Shown: positions 18,135 through 27,800 of the stretch, one piece after another
How the letters are laid out: the number at the start of each line of letters is the position of its first letter
How positions within the stretch are numbered: the first letter of the stretch is position 1
Assembly: GCF_001423945.1 (NCBI RefSeq)
Contig: NZ_LMPU01000008.1
Coordinates: forward strand, 186,001 to 250,000
Reading direction: 5' to 3'
DNA: 64,000 nucleotides
Origin: Pedobacter sp. Leaf194
GTDB lineage: Bacteria > Bacteroidota > Bacteroidia > Sphingobacteriales > Sphingobacteriaceae
Notes under the pieces: generated by a model
The model's database searches: none
Told to the model about the DNA's origin: nothing
The model's input: only the letters and a program-made list of their open reading frames with translations
Translations under genes and position numbers: made by a program

Positions 18135-18259
18135 GAGAATTTCTTTTAACCACTGCTACTTTGCAGATGGGTATAGCAAAGGTTCGTAAAGCGCAAAACA
18201 GTATTTAGGTAAATGGAGGTACTACTGATAAATAAAATATATTCCGAGAAGACTTAGTT

Positions 18260-18900
18260 ATGAATATCTATAAATTAATGCGCTCAGGCTTATTACTTTG
18301 CTCAATAGCCTTAAGCTCTTATGCCCACGACGCGATCACCTGGGAGACATTTTCCAACGGCAGCAAAGTAACAGATACCGTCTCGCTTGGCGATTATCTG
18401 CCATAAAAAGATAATGTTGTTTATGTAGAAGTGTGGTTGAGCTACCGAAATACCGCCAAAGCAAAACTATACTCCCTTGCGAAGCTGGCAATCCAGAAAA
18501 CCTTCACAAGCAATAAAACGGGTACCTCAAATATGATCTTGAGTCTGGGATTTGCAGCATCAATAACTTTTATGACATCAGCGATATGACGGCCTTAAGC
18601 GCACTGGGTTCAAGCCCAAGTACACACAAATACTATTTCAATGCGCTGAGATCAATCATTGTAAAAGACAATAAATATAAAATCAAAATGGAGGTGCCAC
18701 AATATCATATGGGCAGTCATCGGGATATAGGAGCTATACTGATTTTCAATCCCAGAGTATGCCCGTAAGTAATCTTGCAAATTCAGGGCAAACATGAAAT
18801 GCCAGAGAATGCGGGTATTAAAACCCTTAACGACAAGATGCTAGTGACTTTCAACTTAGTTCAAAAGGAGATTTCACAGGAACTCGATACGGATTTTTAA
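18260..18900 (+). pseudogene. Broken gene for a secreted protein
   Basis: ATG at 18260 opens a signal peptide (MNIYKLMRSGLLLCSIALSSYA) and a DAITWETFSNGSKVTDTVSLGD segment, with its key residues at about 24-45. An in-frame TAA at 18404-18406 follows. The frame continues with VVYVEVWLSYRNTAKAKLY, then shifts near 18525 and continues as NNFYDISDMTALSALG up to a second in-frame TAA at 18766-18768, after which protein-like sequence runs on to TAA at 18898. Two stops and one frameshift within an otherwise coherent protein of about 213 codons mark a pseudogene. Family unknown. Confidence 0.65.
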
Positions 18901-18904
18901 ACTA

Positions 18905-18928
18905 GTGTGGCCCTTCACAGGGCCGCAC
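18905..18928. terminator. Hairpin after the pseudogene
   Basis: A 10-bp stem with one G-U pair (GTGTGGCCCT) around a 4-nt loop, between the pseudogene and the convergent rteC. There is no strong T-tract, so it is moderate as a terminator. Confidence 0.6.
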
Positions 18929-18988
18929 CAATTTCATTTGGGACACATATGGCCGTGTCCAACGGGGATTAGGATGGCTAGCCCTCTG

Positions 18989-19834
18989 TTACTTGTCATC
19001 CTGATCCATTTTTTTCAGCAGTGCATCTTTTAAAGAGTCGACAAACTGTGTCCTGCTCAGGCGTTTCCTTGCTCTGATTTCCGAGAATCGCTTTGCAGGA
19101 ACGCCTATTGAAATAGCGAGGTGCTCTTCAAGCCATCTAAAAACCTGGGCCAGCCCAGCCTGTCCATTATTAAGCTGCCCACTTAAATGTAATGCATAGC
19201 CAAGCTCAGCCAGGTGTATTTTATCTCCTGTCCATCGAAGGTCAGATTTCATTTCTCCAGGATTAAAGCTTACTAGCGGATGGCGTTTAACAAAATTGAT
19301 GCGTTCAATGAGCCATTCCTTGAGCATATCGAAAGCTCGGAACTTAGCAAATAAATAATCTCCCGGAGAAGAAAATATCGGTTCCAATTCCGGCTGCTCA
19401 GGTAAAAGTGATTCTGAAAAATCGGCTTTCCTTAAAAAATAGAATCTGTCAAGTTCTGATAGATCCATTCTATAATACTGGTACTGAAAGGGGTGACAGA
19501 GCAGAAATCTTTCAACCACTCGGAGTTCGCCTTCCAGGAAAACCTGCTGAAGCTCGGCACCTCCAGAGGGCATATTGGTCTCGATTAAATAGAGTTCCGA
19601 ATGAAATATTTTCCATTTGTAAAATGCGGGCTTGATGACCTTAAAAAAGTGTATTTCTTCGGCTTCACTTAAAGATTCGTTTTCGATAAAAAACATCCTT
19701 AATTTTTCAAGCGAATCGCGTGAGACCTTTAAACCCTTTCTCATCTTCACAAAAGGATTGTTTTCCTGACTCGAAATTGAAGCGATTTCATCTTCCAATT
19801 GCCTGAGGAGTCTGTTGCTAACTTCCTGTATCAT
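18989..19834 (-). CDS. rteC: RteC family element regulator
   Basis: A full-length 281-aa RteC. The C-terminal domain shows LRWTGDKIHLAELGYALHL near 203-221, then GQLNNGQ, FSEIRARKR near 252-260 and TQFVDSLKDALLKKM. The N-terminal half is helical with the LELYLIETNMP-type region near 93-107. In CTnDOT, RteC activates excision genes; here it likely controls this element's excision and transfer. It lies between the tra operon and the HTH excisionase-type gene, all on the minus strand. It is the intact counterpart of the decayed copy at 4897-5379. Confidence 0.92.
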   Translation of the reverse strand: MIQEVSNRLLRQLEDEIASISSQENNPFVKMRKGLKVSRDSLEKLRMFFIENESLSEAEEIHFFKVIKPAFYKWKIFHSELYLIETNMPSGGAELQQVFLEGELRVVERFLLCHPFQYQYYRMDLSELDRFYFLRKADFSESLLPEQPELEPIFSSPGDYLFAKFRAFDMLKEWLIERINFVKRHPLVSFNPGEMKSDLRWTGDKIHLAELGYALHLSGQLNNGQAGLAQVFRWLEEHLAISIGVPAKRFSEIRARKRLSRTQFVDSLKDALLKKMDQDDK

Positions 19835-19970
19835 AATTATCTGATTTATTTGTCTTCAAACCTACTCTGATAAAATTCAATCGGACTATTTTGAACTTAA
19901 ATGGGCTGATATTGAACTAAACCGTTGCGCTTTTGACCTGTTTGCGCTCAAAAGTGGATAGAAGCAGATA

Positions 19971-20246
19971 TCATATCCGACCGCGACGGACGCTTTCCTT
20001 GAGCTCATCTTCCAGCTGATAGCGGTAAAACCTATCTCCACCGGGCATTTTGATTGGGGTCAGTACGCCTTGCTTCACCTTTCTCTTGTAAGTACTTTCA
20101 CTAATCTGAAGATATTCCTTGACTTCCTGCCTGGTCATCTGGGGTGCATCGGCGGAGACAGCACCGGCTGATTGCTGCAGTTGTAAGTACCTTAAGATTT
20201 CATAAATTTTGCGTAGGATGTCGAGTAGAGCGTCGATCTTATTCAT
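19971..20246 (-). CDS. Excisionase/HTH_17-type DNA-binding protein
   Basis: I choose ATG 20246 rather than 20285 because the extra 13 residues are hydrophobic and atypical. The 91-aa product has a coiled N-terminus (MNKIDALLDILRKIYEILRY) and a C-terminal winged-helix excisionase-type domain: MTRQEVKEYLQISESTYKRKV, then GVLTPIKMPGGDRFYRYQLEDEL, with key residues in the Y-K-R-K recognition helix and the wing. Such genes stand just before rteC in Bacteroidota elements and assist excision. Probably co-regulated with rteC. Confidence 0.88.
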   Translation of the reverse strand: MNKIDALLDILRKIYEILRYLQLQQSAGAVSADAPQMTRQEVKEYLQISESTYKRKVKQGVLTPIKMPGGDRFYRYQLEDELKESVRRGRI

Positions 20247-20491
20247 AAACAAGGGTTTAAGATTGATAAAAAATAAACTGTACAAAAAAAGCCTGAAGTT
20301 GGGCTGTTGTCAAGTTTCATGAGGGTGGCCCTTTTTGCCACCCCACAGCTTGTCGTCAAATCAAATAGAGCGCCCTTTAACTTCATCACCGCTATCAGTC
20401 TTCTTGGTCCGACTGTAACGCACTCCGGTGTAATTATTTTCGATAATGATGAACTAGCGTTTAAATTCAAGGCGACGCTTAAATCAACGAC

Positions 20492-21610
20492 ATGAATTTT
20501 GAACTTGAATATCTCTGGAACCTTTGTACAGAACAGTCAGCGAAAAACCAATCGGTTAAGCAGAAGCACAACCTTCAGAAGGAATTTACTGCTGAATCGG
20601 ACCGTTTAAAAAGAATCTATCTATTCTTTGTACCTCAGCGGGATCTGTCCCTGGCAGCATTCATCCAATTTCACCAGCATAGTTTGTCCAGGCTTCTGGC
20701 AGCTATGGAAACAAGCGGCGAATCTTCGCATGCCAGTCAAGAAAAACCGTCGGCTGACCCGGGACTGTGCGGCGTACTGGATGAATTGCTCGAATTCTTA
20801 AAATATAATTTCCCGCGGGAATTCGATTTCAGCGCGAGGCTTTGCAACACGAGTTTACAAAGAGAACAAGGCTCGCAACAGGTGGCAGAATTAATTGATA
20901 ATAAGCTCGAAGAGAAGCACATTAGTCCCGAACTTTGTGCGATACTTACATCCGCTCTTTCCCTATCGGACAGAGAACATTTTTCTTACGAGGATATTGG
21001 TTATATCCAATTTCTTTCCGGACTGATTCATAAAGACCTGGAACGCCTTGATTCAGATCAGTCACTTGTAGATTTATTAACCCGTCACAACTTCAACAAG
21101 CTTCAGTTTCTGGAATTCCTGATTGACCGGATGAGCACTGAGCTGGAAAGCGCACTAGAGATCTCTGAAAAATATAAATTTCTGCTAATTGTAAAAAAAG
21201 AAACCGAGCAAACTGTTTTTGAAAAAGATATCCAGTATTCCCGCCTAGTTCCTCCGCTTTCAAGATTAATCCTAGAACATCTGGAGTCTGAGCGCCTTTT
21301 TTTAAAGGAAATCGACCTCTTAAGTACAGAATGGGTAAATTCAGGACTGCTGGAGGCAAACTATAAGGTATCACTAACAGTGAAGCAGCTGGCCTTTTAC
21401 ATCTACTTAAATGTTGAATGCGGCATCATCACGGAACAGCGCGCGAAGAAAATACATCAGTACGCTATTGCTCATCTGGAGAGCCATGAAAAAAGCGGGA
21501 TTTCTGAAAAAAGCTTTAAAAATGCCTACTATCTTCATCATGCCGAAGATATCAAAAAGGTTATGGAAAAAGTCTCAAAGATGCTGGCCATCGCAAGGGA
21601 GCGTTACTAA
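20492..21610 (+). CDS. Helical 372-aa protein with RteC-like C-terminal half
   Basis: An almost entirely helical, soluble protein with no signal peptide. From about residue 290, the order KQLAFYIYLNVECGIITEQRAKKIHQ, an intervening helix, then KNAYYLHHAEDIKKVMEKVSKML parallels the RteC C-terminal domain (WTG-x-LxELxYAL ... GQ ... F-x-x-L-x-x-L), but without its key Trp and Arg residues. It could be a diverged RteC-type regulator of the neighbouring modules; this is inference by pattern. It is transcribed away from the HTH/rteC genes and precedes a Crp-like gene on the same strand. Confidence 0.65.
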   Translation: MNFELEYLWNLCTEQSAKNQSVKQKHNLQKEFTAESDRLKRIYLFFVPQRDLSLAAFIQFHQHSLSRLLAAMETSGESSHASQEKPSADPGLCGVLDELLEFLKYNFPREFDFSARLCNTSLQREQGSQQVAELIDNKLEEKHISPELCAILTSALSLSDREHFSYEDIGYIQFLSGLIHKDLERLDSDQSLVDLLTRHNFNKLQFLEFLIDRMSTELESALEISEKYKFLLIVKKETEQTVFEKDIQYSRLVPPLSRLILEHLESERLFLKEIDLLSTEWVNSGLLEANYKVSLTVKQLAFYIYLNVECGIITEQRAKKIHQYAIAHLESHEKSGISEKSFKNAYYLHHAEDIKKVMEKVSKMLAIARERY

Positions 21611-21745
21611 CCTAATTGTGATCATAAACTTGGTTGAACTTTCATAGGGATACCCAGATTTTTTACAGTACCAAATGGTGGTTAGCGGTGGCTGTTTTAG
21701 CCACTTGACAAAGGAACACAGAAAGCTTCCTTTGCGCTAAAAAAA

Positions 21746-22315
21746 ATGAACAACAACCAGCTTTTTAATTATCTGGAAAAAATATTTCCAGTTAGTTCCG
21801 CACTACTGGCCTACCTGGATGTGGCCTTGACAGAATTCCATTTTGAAAAGAACCAACTGATAGCTGAAGAATTTTTCTTAGACAATCCCTTGGTCTTTTT
21901 AATGCAGGGCACAATTAAGATAAAGCTTCAGGGGCTTAAAGAGCCAGGTCAACACGTTATCAGGTTTTGCTTTGATGATTCATTTGTCCCCGCCATTGCT
22001 GAGCCTGACAAAAACGATTATCTAAAAACTACCACAACAATCGATGCCTGTCTGCTAAAGGCTCTTCCGCTTAAGCATGAGTATAATCTGTATAAGCTTT
22101 TCCCGGAGTACCATCAGTTGATTGATAGACTGCATCGAAATCAGTTGACGGAATTATTAACCTTTATATTCCATTTAAGATTTGATGAGGGGCATGAACG
22201 TTTAGCAGATCTTATCAATATAGAGCCTAAAATATTCCAGATCGCATCAATAAACGATATCGCAGCAGCGGTAGGGGTTCATTCCCATACCTTAAGCGGC
22301 TACCGTAAACCTTGA
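21746..22315 (+). CDS. Crp/Fnr-like cyclic-nucleotide-binding-fold regulator
   Basis: 189 aa with the cNMP-binding beta-roll at about 28-110 (FHFEKNQLIAEEFF, LVFLMQGTIKIKL, FVPAIAEP) and the long connecting helix. A short C-terminal HTH (SINDIAAAVGVHSHTLSGYR) ends at the C-terminus. Size and layout match the Bacteroidota Crp-like proteins that often precede metabolic or redox genes. It lies 100 bases upstream of the MauE gene on the same strand, so it may control that small module. The ligand is unknown; canonical cAMP-binding arginine/serine residues are not evident. Confidence 0.82.
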   Translation: MNNNQLFNYLEKIFPVSSALLAYLDVALTEFHFEKNQLIAEEFFLDNPLVFLMQGTIKIKLQGLKEPGQHVIRFCFDDSFVPAIAEPDKNDYLKTTTTIDACLLKALPLKHEYNLYKLFPEYHQLIDRLHRNQLTELLTFIFHLRFDEGHERLADLINIEPKIFQIASINDIAAAVGVHSHTLSGYRKP

Positions 22316-22415
22316 GAAGTCAATTTCCTGCATGCGAGCATTGATGTAATCGATATTCGATGTTTTATCCGCCATGTCCGCATTGAAGGAGTCGACAAGA
22401 CCTCAACTTTGATTC

Positions 22416-22868
22416 ATGGAAAGCACTAATATTAAAAATGACCATGCAGGCTACTTGTTGAAATTGGGCATATATGCACTTATAATTTTGTGGGTGTACA
22501 CTGCGGGCTCAAAAGTCCTGGACCTGACTGATTTCAGGCGTCAGCTTTCGCTTCAGCCATTTGGGACCAGTATCAATTCGGCCTTGGTAATCTTACTTCC
22601 GACTTTGGAAATTCTTGCAGGTCTCTTGCTGGCGATAGAGAGGACCAAGGGCTTAGGTTTATGGTTATCGGCAGCTTTACTGACTGCATTTACAGCTTAT
22701 GTCTTTCTGGTTCTTATTGGCCACTTCGCAAAAATGCCATGTAGCTGCGGGGGCATACTTGCATTTTTAAGCTGGAGAAGCCACCTCATTTTCAACATGG
22801 TTTTCCTGGGCATTAACCTGATTGCGCTCTATAAAATAAACATAAAGAAAGGAGGAAATGGAGCATAG
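22416..22868 (+). CDS. MauE/DoxX-like redox membrane protein
   Basis: 150 aa with four membrane spans (about 13-30, 48-68, 78-100, 117-138). The first span contains TAGSKVLDLTDFRRQL, typical of the MauE/DoxX fold, and a CSCGG motif lies near residues 109-113 at the membrane face. MauE-type proteins supply or accept disulfide electrons. The CxC motif and the neighbouring DUF6520 gene and thioredoxin-like TlpA gene suggest a thiol-redox module. The start at 22416 fits the topology. Confidence 0.85.
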   Translation: MESTNIKNDHAGYLLKLGIYALIILWVYTAGSKVLDLTDFRRQLSLQPFGTSINSALVILLPTLEILAGLLLAIERTKGLGLWLSAALLTAFTAYVFLVLIGHFAKMPCSCGGILAFLSWRSHLIFNMVFLGINLIALYKINIKKGGNGA

Positions 22869-22975
22869 GCAAGAATAAACGGTCAGCAGCGAAGCACAGT
22901 AACTGCCGGTAATTGATAAAAAAATAAATTTTAAACAAAACTTTAGCTTTTTCAAGGTAAAAAGCATTCATTAAG

Positions 22976-23368
22976 ATGAAAAATTTAAAAATTAAAACAG
23001 GCCTACTGGCCTTTGTCTTCGGATTGGCAATTGTTTTCTCACAGTCCGCTTTTAAGTATGTGAACAATGGCGGCAAGGCTGTTGCAAGCCGAACCTTTTA
23101 TTACCATGGCCCAAATACTTACACCCAGGCTCAGGTTGAAGATGAAAGCAACTGGAGCATTGCACCACCTGAGGATTTGTGTAACAACGTTAACCAGGCT
23201 GCCTGTGAAATTATCGTGGACGAAAATTTCGTGGACAATCCCTCAACGCCAACCCCAACACTGAAGTCCAGCCTAAATCTTGTTTCAAGCTACAACAGCG
23301 GAACTTCGTCAGCTTATATCACCAGCTCTGATGATCCATCGATGACTTTGGAAAACAGGACCAAATAA
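22976..23368 (+). CDS. DUF6520 family small secreted protein
   Basis: 130 aa with an N-terminal hydrophobic signal segment (LLAFVFGLAIVFSQSAF), then a polar extracytoplasmic part with YYHGPNTYTQAQVEDESNW and two cysteines in LCNNVNQAACEIIVDE. The start and the Q-S-A-F cleavage region match DUF6520, a family of small Bacteroidota proteins usually encoded beside MauE/DoxX genes. The two cysteines could form a disulfide. It ends in front of a terminator hairpin and converges with the SusD gene. Function undescribed. Confidence 0.85.
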   Translation: MKNLKIKTGLLAFVFGLAIVFSQSAFKYVNNGGKAVASRTFYYHGPNTYTQAQVEDESNWSIAPPEDLCNNVNQAACEIIVDENFVDNPSTPTPTLKSSLNLVSSYNSGTSSAYITSSDDPSMTLENRTK

Positions 23369-23407
23369 GCTGATTTCCCATCAGCGCTAAAGGCGTGTTG
23401 CAAAAAT

Positions 23408-23436
23408 GAAGGCAAGGCCATCCAGCCTTGCCCTTC
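23408..23436 (-). terminator. Terminator of the TlpA-SusC-SusD operon
   Basis: GC-rich stem GGCAAGGC with its complement, loop CATCCA, extended by GAA/TTC with one bulge. An A-tract precedes it on the plus strand, giving a T-tract on the minus strand after susD. Confidence 0.85.
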
Positions 23437-23471
23437 ACCTCATTAACCTATTTTAACTACTATCACTACTA

Positions 23472-24842
23472 CTAATTTTGCGCGATTCCTGTCTGTTCAA
23501 CAATATCAATTGGAAGTGGCAAAGCATAAAATGGGACATTAGCTTCCAGCCTGTAAATCTTCCCCTGATAATTTCGAAGTGGAACAATATTATTTCCCTC
23601 TTTATTTAATCTTTTAAGATCTTGCCACCTGATGTTCCGCATTAAAAGCTCCTTCCTCCGCTCTACACGGATCTTTTGTAGCGCATCTTCTTTTCCGCTG
23701 GCTGTAATCGAAACGTAGGATACCGTATTTTTCCATCTGGACTTAAGTAGCAGGTTCAAATCGTTCATTGCTCCAGAAATATCCCCTGCCCAGGCCTTGC
23801 CTTCTGCACGGTTAAGGTACATTTCATCTGTTGCAAGTCCGCTAAACAGAGTAAATGCTGATGATGCATAGGTACCTTTAAACTGCTGGTAAGCGCCATT
23901 GACCCTAAAGTAAGCGCGTCTGCGTAAATCATTCAGGTCATATGAGGAATAAAGTGCCGTGTCAATCCTGGCTGTATTTGGAAAATGGACACCAAAACTT
24001 GAGGTCATCTCGGAATAAAATATGGTTTCTTTGTTGAACCTTTTGAACGGTACATTGGTATCCAGGCCGAGGATGTCGTTGTCGGAATTAAAATTCATGA
24101 GCGCCGATTGAATTTTAAGCGCCTGATCCGCGTACAAGGAAGCTTTCTCGTAATCTCTCATATATAAAAACACGCGTGATAAAAGCGCAAATGCTGCTGC
24201 TTTGCAAGGCCTTAAGGTATTAATTTGTTGATTTGGGAGAGCGCCTGCAGCTTCTACTGCATCACTTATCACACGTTCAAGGCACGCCTGCACACTTGCA
24301 CGCTGCGAGGGGACATTAAAATCGCTCTGAAGCCTAAGGACAATTCCAAGGTCCTGTGCTGATTTTTGACTGTCATAACCCAGCCCGAACTGAGTTGTCA
24401 GTGCAAAAAAATAAAAGCTTCTAAAAAAGAGTGCCGAGCCTTTAATATTATCCCAGGCCTGGGCATTGACTGTGTTGCGCTCAACCCCGGAGAGCGTTTC
24501 CAGGCAGAGATTTGCATTATATACCGGCAGGTAAGCTTCGGACCAGTCATTCTGGTATCGGTAATCGACTTTTGTCCAAAAATAAAGATCCCTTGAGAAC
24601 TGGTTCAAGGCATTCAGGCCACTTTCGGGAATAAAATAGTCATCGGCAGAGGTTTCCCCATATGAAGGCGAGCGCTGAAAGTTCATTTTATCGGCATCAT
24701 CCATTATTGCCTGCAAGTCTCCAAGAGTTTTGGGGATAACCAGTTTTGCATCTGACTTTACTTCCAGGAATTTTTTGCAGGATATGCTGGCGAGTACCAA
24801 AATGGCCACTCCGACAGAAATTATAGGTATTTTAATTTTCAT
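23472..24842 (-). CDS. SusD/RagB family outer-membrane lipoprotein
   Basis: 456 aa with a lipoprotein signal (ILVLASISCKKFLEV; Cys22 lipidated). The sequence starts with the SusD_RagB pattern: KLVIPKTLGDLQAIMDD, YGETSADDYF, NLCLETLSGVERN. The C-terminal half has the DLQRLNKEGNN-type DLKRLN segment and the final PIPLPIDIVEQTG region. SusD proteins form the surface lid of a SusC channel and capture glycans or peptides. It follows susC by 18 bases. The usual carbohydrate-active enzymes are absent nearby, so the substrate may not be a glycan. Confidence 0.95.
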   Translation of the reverse strand: MKIKIPIISVGVAILVLASISCKKFLEVKSDAKLVIPKTLGDLQAIMDDADKMNFQRSPSYGETSADDYFIPESGLNALNQFSRDLYFWTKVDYRYQNDWSEAYLPVYNANLCLETLSGVERNTVNAQAWDNIKGSALFFRSFYFFALTTQFGLGYDSQKSAQDLGIVLRLQSDFNVPSQRASVQACLERVISDAVEAAGALPNQQINTLRPCKAAAFALLSRVFLYMRDYEKASLYADQALKIQSALMNFNSDNDILGLDTNVPFKRFNKETIFYSEMTSSFGVHFPNTARIDTALYSSYDLNDLRRRAYFRVNGAYQQFKGTYASSAFTLFSGLATDEMYLNRAEGKAWAGDISGAMNDLNLLLKSRWKNTVSYVSITASGKEDALQKIRVERRKELLMRNIRWQDLKRLNKEGNNIVPLRNYQGKIYRLEANVPFYALPLPIDIVEQTGIAQN

Positions 24843-24860
24843 CTCTTTTGTTGTTTAAAT

Positions 24861-27800
24861 TTAAAAGCTACCCCTTATGCCCAGGGTATAGGCTTTGGAT
24901 ATACCAAAAGTTTTAGGGTAATCAGGATCTATTCCTAATTTATTTTCCCTCCATATCACCCCCAAATCAGCAGCGTTAAGGTATAGATCAAGCGTTCTGA
25001 ATGGAAACTTCCATTTTTGTGCTGGAAGCTGATAGCTGAGATTGACGTAATCCAGACGAATCTGGTTTGCACTTATCACGTTAACTTCAGAGCCAACATA
25101 AAATGCGTCCCTTGAGCTGTTAAGGGGGTATTGAAAGGATGGAACGTTTGTTTTAAGTTCATCCCCTGGCTGCTGCCACCTTAAGGCGTAGTCCGCATGA
25201 CCAATCCCTGAATTTACTAACGATGCATAACTGATAGTAGACTTGGTGGTGTAATAGCCAAGCTTGTAACTGAAATTAAAAGAAAGGACAAAGTTTTTGT
25301 ATTGGAAAGTGTTGACTAGGGAGCCGAAATAAACCGGGCTGGTTGGACCAACAAAAGCCACGTTGTCTCCTGTCCTACTGGCCTCGGCGAAAATAGCATT
25401 GTAATCTGTGCTCAGATTTCCATTAAGGTAGCCTTGCGGATTACCATTCGCATCCAGCCCGCCCCATTTATATGCAGCAACGGCATACAGTGGCTTTCCG
25501 ACTATGGGACTTATCCCGTTGCCACCATTCACCAGATTGAGTATTGTTGCATTAGTAGAGGCATAAAAGTATTTTAGCGTTCTGGTCTGGTTAGAATTGA
25601 AATAAAAATCTGTATTCCATTTTAAGCTGGTCGAACTTATATTTAATGAATGCAGTTCGGCATCAATGCCATACCCTTCCATATCCGCCACATTTTTTAG
25701 CACAGTTGCTGCACCGCCCCATGTGGTGTAATCATATGGGGCTGGGCCGTAGAGGTCACTGCCATGCTTTCTGAAATACCCAATACTTCCTCGCAATCTG
25801 TTTTTTCGAAGCGCGAAATCAGCTTTTATGTTAAACTGTGATAACTGTTCCCAGCTTAAATCCGGATTATTGATTGCCCTTATCCTGGCAAAGGGCAAGC
25901 CTGTCACGGCACTGGTGGCATAATTGGCAACTGCAGAAGCGGTTTTCAGCAAATCCACATTCCCACTATACCCATAAGTTGCTGTGAGCGTTAATTCTGG
26001 TAGCCAGTGAATGTTGTAAAATGATTCGTCGGATAGTGACCAGCCAAGCCCTGCCGACCAGAGCGGATTCCACTGATCATTTGTATTAGCTCCAAATATA
26101 TTCGAACCGTCTTTGCGCACGCTCCCGGAAAGCCTGTATTTTCCTTTGAAAGTGTAGCCTGCATTTGCATAAAAGCTCAGAAATCGATATTGGGTGTTAC
26201 TTAGATTATTGCCCGCTGAAGGAATTTGCGCGGTGCTTCCGGTAATGAAGTTCGGATAACTGGAAATAAAGTCAACATTTGTATACGTGAGTGGATCCTC
26301 CAAGTAACCATAAATTACATTCCCACTCCCGCGGGTCTGTGCCATGCGTGCTTCGAACCCGGCAATGGCATTAATGGAATGCCTGCCGATATTCTTATCC
26401 AGATTCAGCTGGAACCTACCAGTTTGCGAGTTGGTTTCATCATTGCTGGTGGTCAGTATACCGCCATACGGAAGCAGGTAACGCAGTACGCCCGTGGAGC
26501 GGTTTAACTGCGTGAAACTATTGATCAGGTTCCTTGCCTGGTAACTTTCCACGCTGGCGTTTGTTGTCCCTTTGCCATCTTGCCTTTGATATTGATAACT
26601 TAAATCAGCACTCAGGAAATCAAAAATCCTTTGCCGTAAAATTACGCTTCCAAATATCTCCCGCTGTGACCTTGATGATATATTTTGTTTGTATTCTTCT
26701 GTCGGATAATACTTCCAATCCAGCAGCCGCCCATTTCCCAAGGTATCAACAAATGATTGGCGGTAAGAAAATGCGAGTGGTAAAACCCGTCCATTGGTAT
26801 CCCGAAACGATAAATATGCAGGTAGCCTTCCTCCGCTCGTCAGAGAATTGTATGCCGGGGCACCTGATGTGGTTGATAGTGAGGAAATCCTGAAATTAGT
26901 TGCAACGCTAAATTTTTGTGAAAATTTGAATTCCTGATTAAACAGTAAGTTCAGCCGGTGGGATTTAGCGTTCGTTTCGCCCCTAGCATTATCATAACTT
27001 CCTGACAGATAGTAGCTATTCTTTTCCGATCCTCCCCTCAAGTTCAAGCCATACTGCATGGTAAGGGCATGGCGATAAAATTCGTCAAGATAGTTCTGGC
27101 GGGCATCCTGGGTTTTCAGTTGCTCGAGTGAAGAGTTTGCCTCGGTGGCTGTTAATGTCCCTCTGCGCTGCGCCAGCAAAATTTCGACGGCAGGCGTCAG
27201 TGCCTGGTAGGGAATGTTTATGCGGCTATCAAAATAACCTTTGGAGAAAAGAAATTTTTCGACATCAACATAGTCGGCTGGTGTGATCTGAGGAGAAGAA
27301 AACAAATCTGGCATGGTCCTCAAGGTCGCATTGGCGTTGAAGGAAACGATTACCTTCTGGTTCTGCTTTCCCTTGAAAGAAGTAAGTACGATAACCCCAT
27401 TGCCAGCCCGCGCACCGTAAATCGAGGCGGCAGAGGCATCCTTTAATATTGTAGCGCTTTCTATATCCAAGGGATTTATGTTGTTGATATCTCCTTCATA
27501 AATAAATCCATCAAGAACAATAAGGGGATCCAAAGGACCATTGATCGTTCCCAAACCCCGGATGGATATCCCGGTTTTATTTTGTGGGTTTCCATTCGCC
27601 TTCCCCACATTCAAAAGCAGCCCGGAACTTTGCCCGAGCAACCTGTCGAGAATGTTTGTGCCCGTCCGTGCGCTAAGCATCTTATTGTCAATTACAGAAA
27701 CAGAACCATTAATTTCATTTCCTTTGACGGATTGGTAGCCTGTGTTTATTTCCACGGTCCCCAGTTCTGTTACAGCGGGAACAAGTTTGACTGTTAGCGG

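Noticed and set aside
20307..20495. 62-codon frame ending in an ATGA overlap with the 372-aa gene
   Set aside because: An equally open frame lies on the other strand and neither has recognisable motifs.
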